Shown here: in pieces, positions 40,660 through 51,900 of the stretch
Layout: the number at the start of each line of letters is the position of its first letter
Numbering within the stretch: position 1 is the first letter of the stretch
Assembly (NCBI RefSeq): GCF_019059575.1
Contig: NW_024882999.1
Coordinates: 62,001 to 126,000, forward strand
Origin: Amphibalanus amphitrite
Lineage: Eukaryota > Arthropoda > Thecostraca > Balanomorpha > Balanidae
Direction: 5' to 3'
DNA: 64,000 bases
Made by a program: the position numbers and the translations under genes
Notes under the pieces: generated by a model
The model's database searches: none
Seen by the model: the letters and a program-made list of their open reading frames with translations, nothing else
What the model was told of the DNA's origin: nothing

Positions 40660-41817
40660 CCACGACGGTCATGTGACCTCCCAAGGTCACCGAGGTCACC
40701 TGAGGTCACCATATTCGAAACGGCTGATGAAATCGCTTACGCTGATTCCACTGGTGGTGTTTTCGTCGCAATCGGCCCAGTAGTTCCTGAGTTATAGAAT
40801 GGCTGCCATAGGCTACAACGGTCATGTGACCTCCCAAGGTCATCGAGGTCACCTGAGGTCACCATATTCGAAACGGCTGATGAAATCGCATACGCTGAAT
40901 CGACTGGTGGTGTTTTCGTCACGATCGGCCCAGCAGTTCCTGAGTTATAGAATGGCTGCAATAGGCGAAAACGTAAAGTTGACCTTTTGAGGTCACCGAG
41001 GTCACCTGAGGTCACCATATTCGAAACGTCTGATGAAATCGCATACGCTAAATCGACTGGTGGTGTTTTCGTCGCGATCGGCCTGGTAGTTCCTGAGTTA
41101 TAGAATGGCTGCCATAGGCCACAACGGTCATGTGACCTCCCAAGGTCACCGAGGTCACCTGAGGTCACCATATTCGAAACGGCTGATGAAATTGCATACG
41201 CTGATTCGACTGGTGGTGTTTTTGTCGCGATCGGCCCAGTAGTTCCTGAGTTATAGAGTGGCTGCCATAGGCCACAACGGTCATGTGACCTCCCAAGGTC
41301 ACCGAGGTCACCTGAGGTCACCATATTCGAAACGGCTGATGAAATCGCATACGCCGATTCCACTGGTTGTGTTTCGTCGCGATCGGCCCAGTAGTTCCTG
41401 AGTTATAGAATGGCTGCCCTAGGCCACAACGGTCATGTGACCTCCCAAGGTCACTGAGGTCACCTGAGGTCACCATATTCAAAACGGCTGGTGAAATCGC
41501 ATACGCTGATTCCACTAGTGGTGTTTTCGTCGCGATCGGCTCAGTAGTTCCTGAGTTATAGAATGGCTGCAATAGGGGCCACAACGGTCATGTGACCTCC
41601 CAAGGTCACCGAGGTCACCTGAGGTCACCTTATTCGAAACGGCTGATGAAATTGCATACGCTGAATCGACTGGTGGTGTTTTCGTCACGATCGGCCCAGT
41701 AGTTCCTGAGTTATAGAATGGCTGCAATAGGCCAAAACGTAAAGTTGACCTTTTGAGGTCACCGAGGTCACCTGAGGTCACCATATTCGAAACGGCTGAT
41801 GAAATTGCATACGCTGA
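40660..41817 (-). repeat. 153-bp satellite array, inverted, about 7.5 units
   Basis: The same satellite as at 36767-37501 in reverse orientation. Each unit has AGGTCACCGAGGTCACCTG then AGGTCACC on the plus strand. It ends abruptly at about 41817 where a truncated TTAA element begins. Long minus-strand frames are satellite translations. Confidence 0.95.
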
Positions 41818-42441
41818 ATAGCAATTCTAGACCTCGTAGCGCAAAACAAAGACCACCATTAGACTCCTCGTGACGAGCTGCATCGAATCAATACCCATCT
41901 TTTTTTTTGCAAAATATCAACTTTGAAATTGGACCTAACTTGACCAGACATTGACCTGACCTTCACCAGAACATAACCTAAACTGGCCCCAAAGGTTGCC
42001 TGACCCACATAAATCATTTGCCATGTAAAATGGACCATAAAACATGCATCACACGACACTTTCGTATTGTGACCTTCAGTGACCTGACCTCTGTGACCTG
42101 ACCTGGTGTCAATGACCTCAGATAGCAAAATATGTGTTATACGGACCATTCCCCCAGCGATGATTTTCAATAACATGCCTTTTACTCGATTTTACAAGAC
42201 ATTTCTTGAAATGCCTATAAACGGTGAAAGTTCGACATTTGGCCTGACCTGTGACGTCATCGGTTGAAGCGAGGTCAATATAATTTGGTCACAAGGTAGT
42301 TCCGTGTAAGGGCTATCCAACGCCGTTTGAATTTTGAAAATCGGCCGGTAACTTTCCGAGATCCTAGGGGGGACCGAAACGCCCCCCCCCCCCTTACGGG
42401 TGGAATAGGGTCAACCGATAGCCCTACGGGGCGCGGGTTAA
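41818..42441. mobile_element. TTAA-bounded hairpin element, truncated copy
   Basis: Only the right-hand half of the family is present, joined to satellite at its broken left edge. It ends GCCCTACGGGGCGCGGGTTAA with a G/C-tract hairpin at about 42367-42394. It contains TGACGTCA and GACCTGACCT runs. Confidence 0.75.
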
Positions 42442-42744
42442 CTGCACCTCTTTTAGCAGAAGACTGACAAACATAATGAAATGTCGAACAAACGCAAGGG
42501 GTGTCTAACCACCCCCCTCCCGGCCCGGCGCGGGATATGTAAGCATACCTACCATAGCTAGAGAGCACAATGCAGTGACCACCGCGGACGATTCGCCAGC
42601 CTACAGGTATATATGTAAGTACCTGATAAGTATGTACAGTAACAACCAGCCGCGGCAGCATGGGAATGTCGGCGTGCGACTGCTCGGGCCAGCGTCACTG
42701 CCCGGCGACGGGAGCCGCGGCGCGGCGGGACGTCGCATTCCGCC

Positions 42745-42945
42745 ATGACGCCCCGTGTCGGCCGGGCGGGTCTGGGCACGGTCGCCGCTCTCTGCGCGCT
42801 GCTGCCGCTGGCCTCTGTCGTCTCGGCCGCCCGTGGGGTGTTGGGGATGCCGTCCGCTGACAGAACACACCTCCTGCGACAGCGGTACTACCCGTCCTAC
42901 CACGTCCGTCTCTACAGTGACACCACGACTCCACGACGGTACCAG
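42745..42945 (+). CDS. C-type lectin exon 1 (signal peptide and linker)
   Basis: ATG at 42745 begins MTPRVGRAGLGTVAALCALL. A likely cleavage follows VSA (residue 28). The rest is a Tyr/Arg-rich linker (LLRQRYYPSYHVRLY). Donor GTAAATAAT at 42946. The same AGGTAAATAATC string recurs at 43250-43261, marking an insertion just after the exon. I chose this ATG because it directly precedes the hydrophobic core; an in-frame upstream start was not evident. Confidence 0.85.
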
Positions 42946-45900
42946 GTAAATAATCCGAAATGCTTAAGACGAGGTGTTAGTATTACTAATGTTTGTTGTC
43001 GGACTTTCATTCCCATCTTGAGGTGAAATGTTAGTTTCACAACGTTTCAACCAGTTACTTTTCCGGCCGGCGTCAGGTGTTCTTTGCCCTTAGAAAGACC
43101 CAAAGAATTAGAAGGACTCCACAACATCCAGGTTCTTGTAAAAGCCAAAGAACACCTGACGACGGCCGGAAAAGTACTCTGGTCGAAACGATGTGAAACT
43201 AACATCTCACCTCAAGAGGGGACGGAGTCCGACAACCAACACCAGCAACAGGTAAATAATCGCCCGCCCTCTCTATCGTCGGCGGTCAGGATAAAACTGT
43301 TCACATTTTTGATCGCATGACTTTGTCACTTTGGTCTGGGTCTAAACTGGACTGACTCTCTGGCCGAGGTCATGTGATGACCGTGGAAATGTGATGGAAT
43401 GACCCGTACCTGATGACCGATGTACCTATGTTATACGCGGTGACCATTTTAGCAGGCGAGTGGCCTGTCCCATCGATAAGTTTTCGTCCTAACAGGAAGA
43501 CGTCAGCCACCCCAGGCCCAGTGATCCCGAAGGTGATCAACTCGGCCCTAATGGCTCCCGCGACTCGTTGGGATGGGCCCAAAGGGCTCACTCTGTGTTT
43601 TTTTTTTTGCAGAAAATCAAAAGCGTCCACAAATTTTTTGACTTGCCGTCTTCACTACCTTTCCGGACATCAATTTTGCGCATCTCCTAGTAGGGTAAGG
43701 TGCCTAATTAGCGACCCACTTAATTTGAACCGTCATTGCTCACGCTCTGTAGGTGCCACTGTGTTACTGGCTTGATTTTCGGAGAGATCGTTCATTTTTC
43801 TATTAAAATATAGTCATTTTCTGCCCCAATATTCACTAACTTAATTGTAGTGAGCATTTTGGCAAACCATTGCAAAAAACGCTAATAGGGAACTCTTCCC
43901 GATTAGCGACCGGGGAGGGTCGCTAATAAGTCTATGGGTTTCCCCATGTTAAAAATGGCAAAAAATGCGACGCCTGTAAAGATGAAATATGATCTCAAAA
44001 AAGGTAGCCTATACGCAAAGCACTCAATTACTCGAACAGGAACGTTCATCCAACACATTTACGTAAGTAAAAACTGATCACGTGATGCACCGAAGGCGAA
44101 AAGAAGGCGGAAACCCAAATTTTGCGGGCTATCTTGTATGATATTCGAGGTCCGCGCTGAATTCGGCACCCTTGCAGTCGGTGACGACATTTGGCATCCC
44201 CTGCCACACATTGCAAGCTTCACCAACACCTCATTTTTATTTCTCTCTTTTCCCCTTTCTTTCTCTTCTTGAGCTATTTGCGACCATGTCAGGCGCAAAT
44301 AGGAAATATCAGTTGCGACACATTTTTAACCGCCATGCTATGCACAGTTGAGCGATCCACTATGGGAAAACGGCAATCAATTAAAAAAGGAATGTCGATT
44401 AAGAATAAAGAAGGTGCATCATCCTAATGTGCATCGCTTTTCGTCAGAGAGGGCCCAAATACACACGTTTTGGATAAGAAACTCGTTATTTTTATTTAAA
44501 CTCACCTGAAATGTCCCACCAGAAACATCGACTACCGGAAAATAATTTAATTTGATAACCAAAGTATGGCTGACCTTTTGACGATGTTTTTACCCCGTTT
44601 TCTCCTGCCAGTTTTTCTGTAGGGAGGTAGGTCGCAAATCGGAAAGGGTCGCTAATTAGGCACCTTACCCTAATTGGGAATTGGTCATCCCTGGTCATGA
44701 CATATAGGTACCGGGTGACCCAGGAAAAAAACGTTTCTAATTTTGAAAGCCTATCCAAAATTTCCGAAATTTCCGATTCGATCCGAAATTTAGGGGAGAG
44801 GCGGGAGAATTGTGTAGGTAGAGTGGGCAGGTAACACAATTAATGAGAGCATTATTAATAGCCCGAAATAAACGATTTGAAATACCACTATCAAAAGGCG
44901 ACGTAAAGTCATGGCTTCTTTATAAGTCGTAACGTCACAAAGTAACAAGTTTTTCGTGGTATTTATGCATGTAAATATCAAGTAAATTAGCAAGTTTTCA
45001 GTACATTAGCAAATAGCAAGTAACAGATGTTACAGCTAGCTGGCAGGTATTTTGGCAAGTTCAACAAGATTTTTTAGCGAATTTTTCGTGGTATTTAGCC
45101 TTTAGGCATGTGAATACCAAGCAAATTAGCAAGATTTTAGTACATTAGCAAGTTTTCAGTATATTAGCAAGTAACAGGTGATATGGCAAGCTGGCAGGTA
45201 TTTTGGCACGTTCAACAAGTTTTTTTTTTCGCGAATATCTAAGCTTCTAGACGTCCGATCAACACGGGGGAACACCAATCGGTCCAAAAAATTCCTTAAC
45301 CCTATTCCTGGCGGGGGGGGGCTCAGGAGCCCCCCTGAGGTTTTTAGGTTATTTCTCCCAAACGCTTTGAGCTAGGAAGCTCAAATTTTCTGACTTTTTC
45401 TAAAAGGCTTTTACGCAACATTGCTGAAAATTTTGAGTTGATCTGACCTCAGGTCAGGTCACCAGAGGCGGTTTGGTGACCCTACCTCAGAAAAGTTTGC
45501 AATCACGCCAGAGCTAGAGTTTTTTACCGATCAATTTCTTCTCTTCAGGCTTTAGTTAGGGTACCAGTATGTGCAATTTGTATATCTCAGACTTTTAATA
45601 TCTGTGACCTGAGGTCAGGCCAGACTCGTGACCTTTACATTGCAAGCCTATGGGAAAATATTGAAACGCCTTCTGCTTCGTGTAAACGAGTCAAAACCAC
45701 CCAATTCTTTCAGTATTATGGAAGATTATCTCATCGGTGATGATCCTGGTGCCGCTGATTGACAGGGGCACCGGCAAAGGTCATCTGAGGTCATGTGACG
45801 TTATAAATCGTTTTTCTGTCAATAAATCACGACATTAGCACGTGCTCGGCGATCGGTGGTACGAGTAACCATCATATACCAATTTTCTTTTGGCGCGACT

Positions 45901-48900
45901 CGGTCTCGACTCCTTTCACGCCCTCTGTCGATCAGCGTCCTGCATGGGGTCAGTGCCGTGATTTCTTGCTGAAAGACGAGACGGACTGATGAAAGGAGGA
46001 GACAATGGGTTTGGAGGGAAGATAATGTAATAGTGGGGGAGTGGGGAGGAGGTGGGGAAAGATGGTCCCTCTGTGATGGTTTGTCAGCAAAGGGAAGGGT
46101 GCAGTTCGTGGGGCGCCGCCGCCTGTAGTCACTTCCACGTCAGTGCAATGTCTGGCCGGCCGCTAGGTGTCACTGGGTGTTTCATATGAGTCATGGGTTC
46201 ACACAATGCCGCCGCCGAGTACGTACGGGCGTTTGCGGCGCCGATGTGTGTATGGCTGTGGGCCTCGCCGTTCTAATGAATCTTACAGTCTCATCCGATC
46301 CAGTAAGGTGCCATTAGCACGTGCTCGGCGATCGGTGGTACGAGTAACCATCATATACCAATTTTCTTTTGGCGCGACTCGGTCTCGACTCCTTTCACGC
46401 CCTCTGTCGATCAGCGTCCTGCATGGGGTCAGTGCCGTGATTTCTTGCTGAAAGACGCCAAAGAAATTGCCAAATGTATGGGAAAATTAGGCCGTAGAGG
46501 TCGCGATCGCCATTCGCCGGGACACCACGCAGGTACATACCCGGCCGGGGTGAGCGGCGGGTACCTCGGCTGACCGCGGAGGCCGGCGGAGGGAGGTAGG
46601 CGGGGAAAGACTACCTCGGCCACCGACACTACCGAGGAGCGCGCGGCGGGCGCACGAAGTGCGGTGGCACTGACAGTGGGCAGTTTCAGGCCACGGGGAG
46701 GAGGGGGCTGGCAGGAGGTGGAGGGGATGGTGCCGAAATTAAGGAAACCGACCGTTCCGGTGGGGAGGCAGCGACGTCGAGGGGTGAGGGATAATAACGT
46801 CCGAGACCGCTTGTGGCCGCGCAGTGATGCGATGGCGGAGCTAGAGGAGCACTCGGAGCTGCCGGCGGTGTCTTTGCTTGCCCAGTCGGTGGTGTCCGGG
46901 CTGCTGCTGCAGCTTCGAGCGTGGCGGCCGCGAGACGGCTGTCGGGAACGCTGTGACGAGCCGAGTAGACCCAGCTCGGGGAGCGGTATCGCGCGTGGTG
47001 CAGATGGGGCAGGCACGGGCGAGGCAGACTGTTGACACGCCACACGGCGGCGGCCGGTCGGTGCATCATCGTTCGTTCTGCGCGGGCCGGTGCGGGCGCC
47101 GCGGCGGCTCTGAAGGTTAGTCGGTAATCCTGTTTCGGCGTGGAGAGAAGGAATGGCGGCTGATTCCACCGCCGCTGCCGCAGCGGCACGGGGACCTGTA
47201 AGTCGCCCCTGACGTTAGTCGAATGAATAGGTGACTCATCGGGTAGTTGGTGCTGGGGGGAGGCTAGCCCAGTTCTGCGGTCCACTTAGTCCAGCAGAAC
47301 CCCCGGCGGCAACCGGCTGGTGGGCTCGAGAAAGTGGACCGTTTGACGATCTGGTGAGTGTGGGCTCCAGCAGGTTAGTAAGGGAGACGTGACAGACAGC
47401 GGATAGGTATGGTATGGTCAGCGGACCGGTGACAGTGGGCGCTGCTCCATATCCAGCCAGCGTGCCGCGGAATGGGTACGGTCAGAGGACCGGTGAGTGC
47501 CAGACCCAGCGGGCAGAGGAGGGCGCTTCCAGTCAGCGGGCCGTGGAAGTGGGACGGTCAGTGGACCGGTGAGTGTCACTGCCAGCGGGCAGAGGAGTTC
47601 GCTTCCAGCCAGCGGGCCAGGAAGTGGGACGGTCAGCGGACCGTTTTTGAGATCTGTAGTTTTTGAGATCTGAAGGGGGGGGGGGCCGAATCGGCCCCCC
47701 CCGCCAGTTTCTTGTCCCGGCGGAGCCCGCCAGGAATAGGGTTAATCATTTTATGGCCAACGGGACGCGGAGCGAGCCATATCTTGCAGACCACTATCAG
47801 AGGTCGATAAAATGCTTGGAGTTGCTCCAACGAACATCTTAGTCCCACCACTGTCTCCAACTTAGCCCTCGCCTGGCGGGGGGGGAGCAGCCTCCCTAAG
47901 TTTTTTTTCGCGAATAGCGTAAAAGTTGGTGTCGCGTAGCGCCGCAAAATTTGGCACAACGTCTGGGAATGAGCCTTTTGCTACCTATCCTGAAAATTCA
48001 CTGCCATCCGCCGCGTCGGCACACCGGTATCTCCTCACCTTCTCCCCACGCGGCCTTGACTCCCCAACTCACACCATCACACTACTGCATACGGTGACCG
48101 GTCGCACGGTGGATCTGAATGCCAACGTTTGCGCGCCAAAGTCTGAAACAACTAACGATTATCATAAGCTTTGAGATGTTGAAATTTAACATTTTAAAGC
48201 TTCTAATTCAAAAGTTTATATCTGTGCTTTAACGCACTTGTCCTTATTGATTGAGAAAAGAGCGGACTTTTTATCGTATTACCTAATGCGAAGTAACGCA
48301 ATCGAAGTGTGATTTCGGTCCACTGTGCGTTTTCAGGCGCGCTCGATAAAACGCCCAGGCCTGGAGAAAGTTGGAAGGGTGATTTTCTGATCCTCCTTAC
48401 CACAAAATGACCCTAAGCGAAGAAATGCCCGCAGGGCGCTGCCAACGCGTGCCAGCGGCCCTGCTAGTAAGGGCGAAAATCAATGTATGTGTATGCGGAG
48501 CACACCCTTAGCGCTACGATGGCTCCTTGGAGACACCTGGAGAAACCTGTCCCGGCAGAAGGGTCAGGTCCCTCGCAGACGGCGCGGCACGGCGAGAGCT
48601 CAGCGGGTGGCCTAGCCGGAAAGAGGATAAAAATAGCCGACTGGCCCGACCCAGCGAGGAGTGACCGAAGGGTGACCAGGAGTGAATGAGGGAACATACA
48701 CGCGGTACTTACCGAGCAGCCGATAACAGCACCGGACGATTAGAAAGTCACACTATATATGTAGTGGTCTATTATATATTTTTTAATTTTCAAAATTCGG
48801 AATATCCGAGATAGCAATTTGATAGCCACGTTTATTTCTAGTCCACTCATGCAAAGAAATTAGATCTAGCTTACAAACGGAGCTCTTGAAAGCGATTGCC

Positions 48901-51900
48901 GTAGATAAATGTTTTGCATAAAAATCGGCCGACATGACGTCACTCTGGTCATTTTCGGCCGACCTATGGTAGCTAGAAACTTGAAATTTGGACACAAAGT
49001 GTCAAATTCATACCGCTGAATGTACTGAAAGTTTCGTGGCGATACGTTAAACGGTCTTAGGAAATATTGCCGAAATACGAAAGGGCTCTGTAGAGCCCCT
49101 TCCCAAATCATGCGCGAGTTTAACGAAACAGATATTGTGAAGATAAGTTCCAATATTTCAAATAATTACCTAGACGTAGACACGACAAATAATTAGAGAT
49201 AATGTCGGCCAAATACCCAATTTTTATGTGTCCCAATTCAGCCTCGTGTCGTCCTTTTTATCCTGCGTGTGTCCCTATATATTCTCCCTAAAATGAGTGT
49301 TTTTGTTTCTGTCCACGTATAACCACAATCCACACCACTAGACAGGCTCGGTTTTTATGATGGCATGATGCGGAGAAATGGCCTGCCTTTTACTGGTGCT
49401 CAGCACAAAACAGATTGGCTACAACACTTTTCAATAACTACCTCAATAAGTACGGCCTGAGAAATAGGTCCCAATTCTCCCGCCTCTTCTCTAATCGCTG
49501 GCGCGACTGGGCGCTGTTGAAAGACAAATATTGGCCCTGTAATTAAGGCTGGTACGCATAGTGGAAACTTTAACCGTCTGAACGAAATTATGCACAGAAA
49601 CTCGTGCCAAAGTGTCATAGTATCGACAAGAATTCCGACCCGGCCCGATAAATCCGACAAAAAAAAAATGCCCTGTAGATCTCTCCAAATATACCTGTAT
49701 AGTGTGTGTGTATACCATAAATATACCTACGAGTATATGTATGTATGTAGGGAAAAGTGGGGTAAGGCGGTCAGGGTAGGTAAGACGGGCACCCCTTCTG
49801 CAGACCACACCAATAGCGCTACGAGCGACAAAAATTAGGACCAGAATTGCCTTTCCCACTACATACCACCATTGAAGTCTGGTGAATTTGTGATCAGTCG
49901 ATAATCTTTTATGACGGAGCGAGCGAAGCGAGCGTAGTCTTTCCTTAGATTAACGGAATTTTCTGAGTATGAGTGGCCGGCCGTGCGGACGCTTTTGCGA
50001 GGCTTATATCTCAGCAACCACTTGACCGATTTACACGGGGTAATTTTTGTAGGGTAGCTTCATTCCTTCTACCAAGTATTGGACTATTCCCGATGCATGT
50101 GGGCGACCCCTTATGCACGTGCCACGCGCAAAACGAAGAGGTGTCAGTTTTGTAATTGTTGCAATATCTCGGTAACTACTTGACCGATTGCGCTGAAAGT
50201 TGGCATGTAGGTAGGCACCTACTAGACACTGCATATCCATGTGCCAGAGTTGGGGTGCTGCTACACGTGCGCACGTGCAGGGGTCGTTTCCAGATCTCGA
50301 GAACGGCTGGACCGATGGCGCTCAAATTTGGTACACGGTTAGGGACCAGTTAGTAGGGTCGGGTGCCGTGCACAAGTCAGTTGGGACCCATTCTGCACGT
50401 GCGCACGTGCAGGGTGCCGCTTCCAGATCTCGAGAGCGGCTAGGCCGATTGTGCTCAAATTTGGCACATCGCTAGAGACCGGTTAGTAGGGTGCCGTGCA
50501 CTAGTCAGTTGGAGGTACCCCCTCGAAATTTCGCACGTGCAAGGCTCACCCTGTCGCTCGCTCCGTTAGTCGCCCCAAAAGGCGCTATACTGGTTTTGAT
50601 TTCTTTAAAACACTCATTTCCAGTGGCGTATCCAGGATCTTGAAAAGGGGGAGGCCAAACCTGCTCAAGGGGCCCCACCCCTGCCTTAGGGGCCCCAGTA
50701 GTAGCGTACTTAACTCACGCCCAGGTGCGGTTCTTTGCCACTTTCGCCGTGTGAGAGAGCCTTTTTAGGCACACTCGGCAATCTAAAAAAGAATGTTAAA
50801 ACGTGAAAAAGTCATCGATATCGATAGCTCTGTAGCGTACAATTTATTTCAGCAGTAGGCATAGTTTTTTTTTTGCTTTGGTCGTCGCTAGGGTAACTGA
50901 AGATTATCAAAAGCAAAATGTTTTTGTCAATTTTTTTTAAAGATTGAAACATTTTTCAAAGGGCAGCTTCAATCTCTTCTTGCGCTGGTTGGGGGTTGAT
51001 ACCCTTAACTTTAGAAGGGCCCGACTCGGGTTGAGCTCTGATCTAGACTCTGATGGCTCTATGTCGCCCACATTGGCCTCACTCCGACCTCTGAAGGCTC
51101 ATTCTGGCCTCTGAAAGCCCCACACCGGCAACAGAGTGAACCACGCTGGCCTCCGGGCCTCACAATGGCCTAAGGAGACCCATGCTATGGCTGACCTCAC
51201 AGGCCCCCCCGCTGGCTCTTGGAAGCCTTTGAGTCAGTCTCCGATGTCCCTATGCCGCTCTCGAACCCACGCCGGTCTCTAGAAGCCCATGATGCCCCCT
51301 GAGGGTCCCACGCCCGCCTAAGGGCCACTCCTACCTCAGGGCCTCAGGGGGCCCAAACATGCATGAGGTCTGAAGAGTGACTGCCGAGGCCCTCGAGGTG
51401 GCCTTTAATGGCCCGACGCCAGCCTATGAAGGCCCGCGCTGGCTTCTGAGGGCCCAGCACCAGCCTCTGAAGTTTGAAGTCAGATGACAGATGACCCCAC
51501 GCTGGCCTCAGAGGGCCCACTCTGGCCTAAAAGGGCTCCAAATTGTCTTCAGAGGGCCCCAAGCTTGTCTCTGTGGCCAATGGGCCTCAATCTGACCTAA
51601 GAAGGCCCCATGTCTCTGGGCTTAAAAGACCCAATGCTGGACATAGACGGCCCCACGCTGGACATAGAGGGTCCCACACTGGCCTTAGAAGGCCTCACAA
51701 TGGCCTTAGAGGGTCCCACGCTGGCCTTAGAGGGCTGAACGCTGGCTCTTAAGGGCTCTATGCCAGCGTCAAAGGGTCCAACGCTCAAGTCTAAGCATCC
51801 TTATGCGGTGCGAGCGACTTTAGCGAGTGTCATTTGAGCGAACGTCATTTGAGCGAACCATTTTCAGCGAATGGCAATTCAGCGATTATCAAGTTCATCG

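Larger units (their letters stand above)
45296..47745. mobile_element. TTAA-bounded hairpin element, copy 7 (large)
   Basis: Starts TTAACCCTATTCCTGGCGGG, ends GCCAGGAATAGGGTTAA. The left hairpin has inner palindrome GCTCAGGAGC and the right GGCCGAATCGGCC, which differ in sequence but are each self-complementary. It is 2.45 kb because of internal material (146-bp direct repeats, GC-rich DNA, 75-bp tandem repeats). It could also be two half-elements. Confidence 0.65.
44793..49491. mobile_element. Candidate TA-flanked element with GGCGGGAGAATTG ends
   Basis: Left GGGGAGAGGCGGGAGAATTG after TA (44791-44792); right is its near-exact inverse CAATTCTCCCGCCTCTTCTC before TA (49492-49493). It contains the TTAA element 45296-47745 and about 2.2 kb of other DNA. 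The pairing of such distant ends is an inference. Confidence 0.45.

Noticed and set aside
40737-41363. 208-codon minus-strand frame
   Set aside because: Same satellite in inverse orientation; no start context or domain.
43413-43775. 120-codon plus-strand frame and an 86-codon minus-strand frame over the same bases
   Set aside because: No recognised motif, no convincing splice sites, and both strands look equally open.
45833-46457. LTR retrotransposon
   Set aside because: The direct repeats do not start TG or end CA, and I see no primer-binding site or polypurine tract.
46429-47169. 246-codon minus-strand frame, and overlapping frames on both strands
   Set aside because: Ser/Pro/Arg-rich composition expected from GC-rich DNA; several overlapping frames on both strands and no recognised motif.
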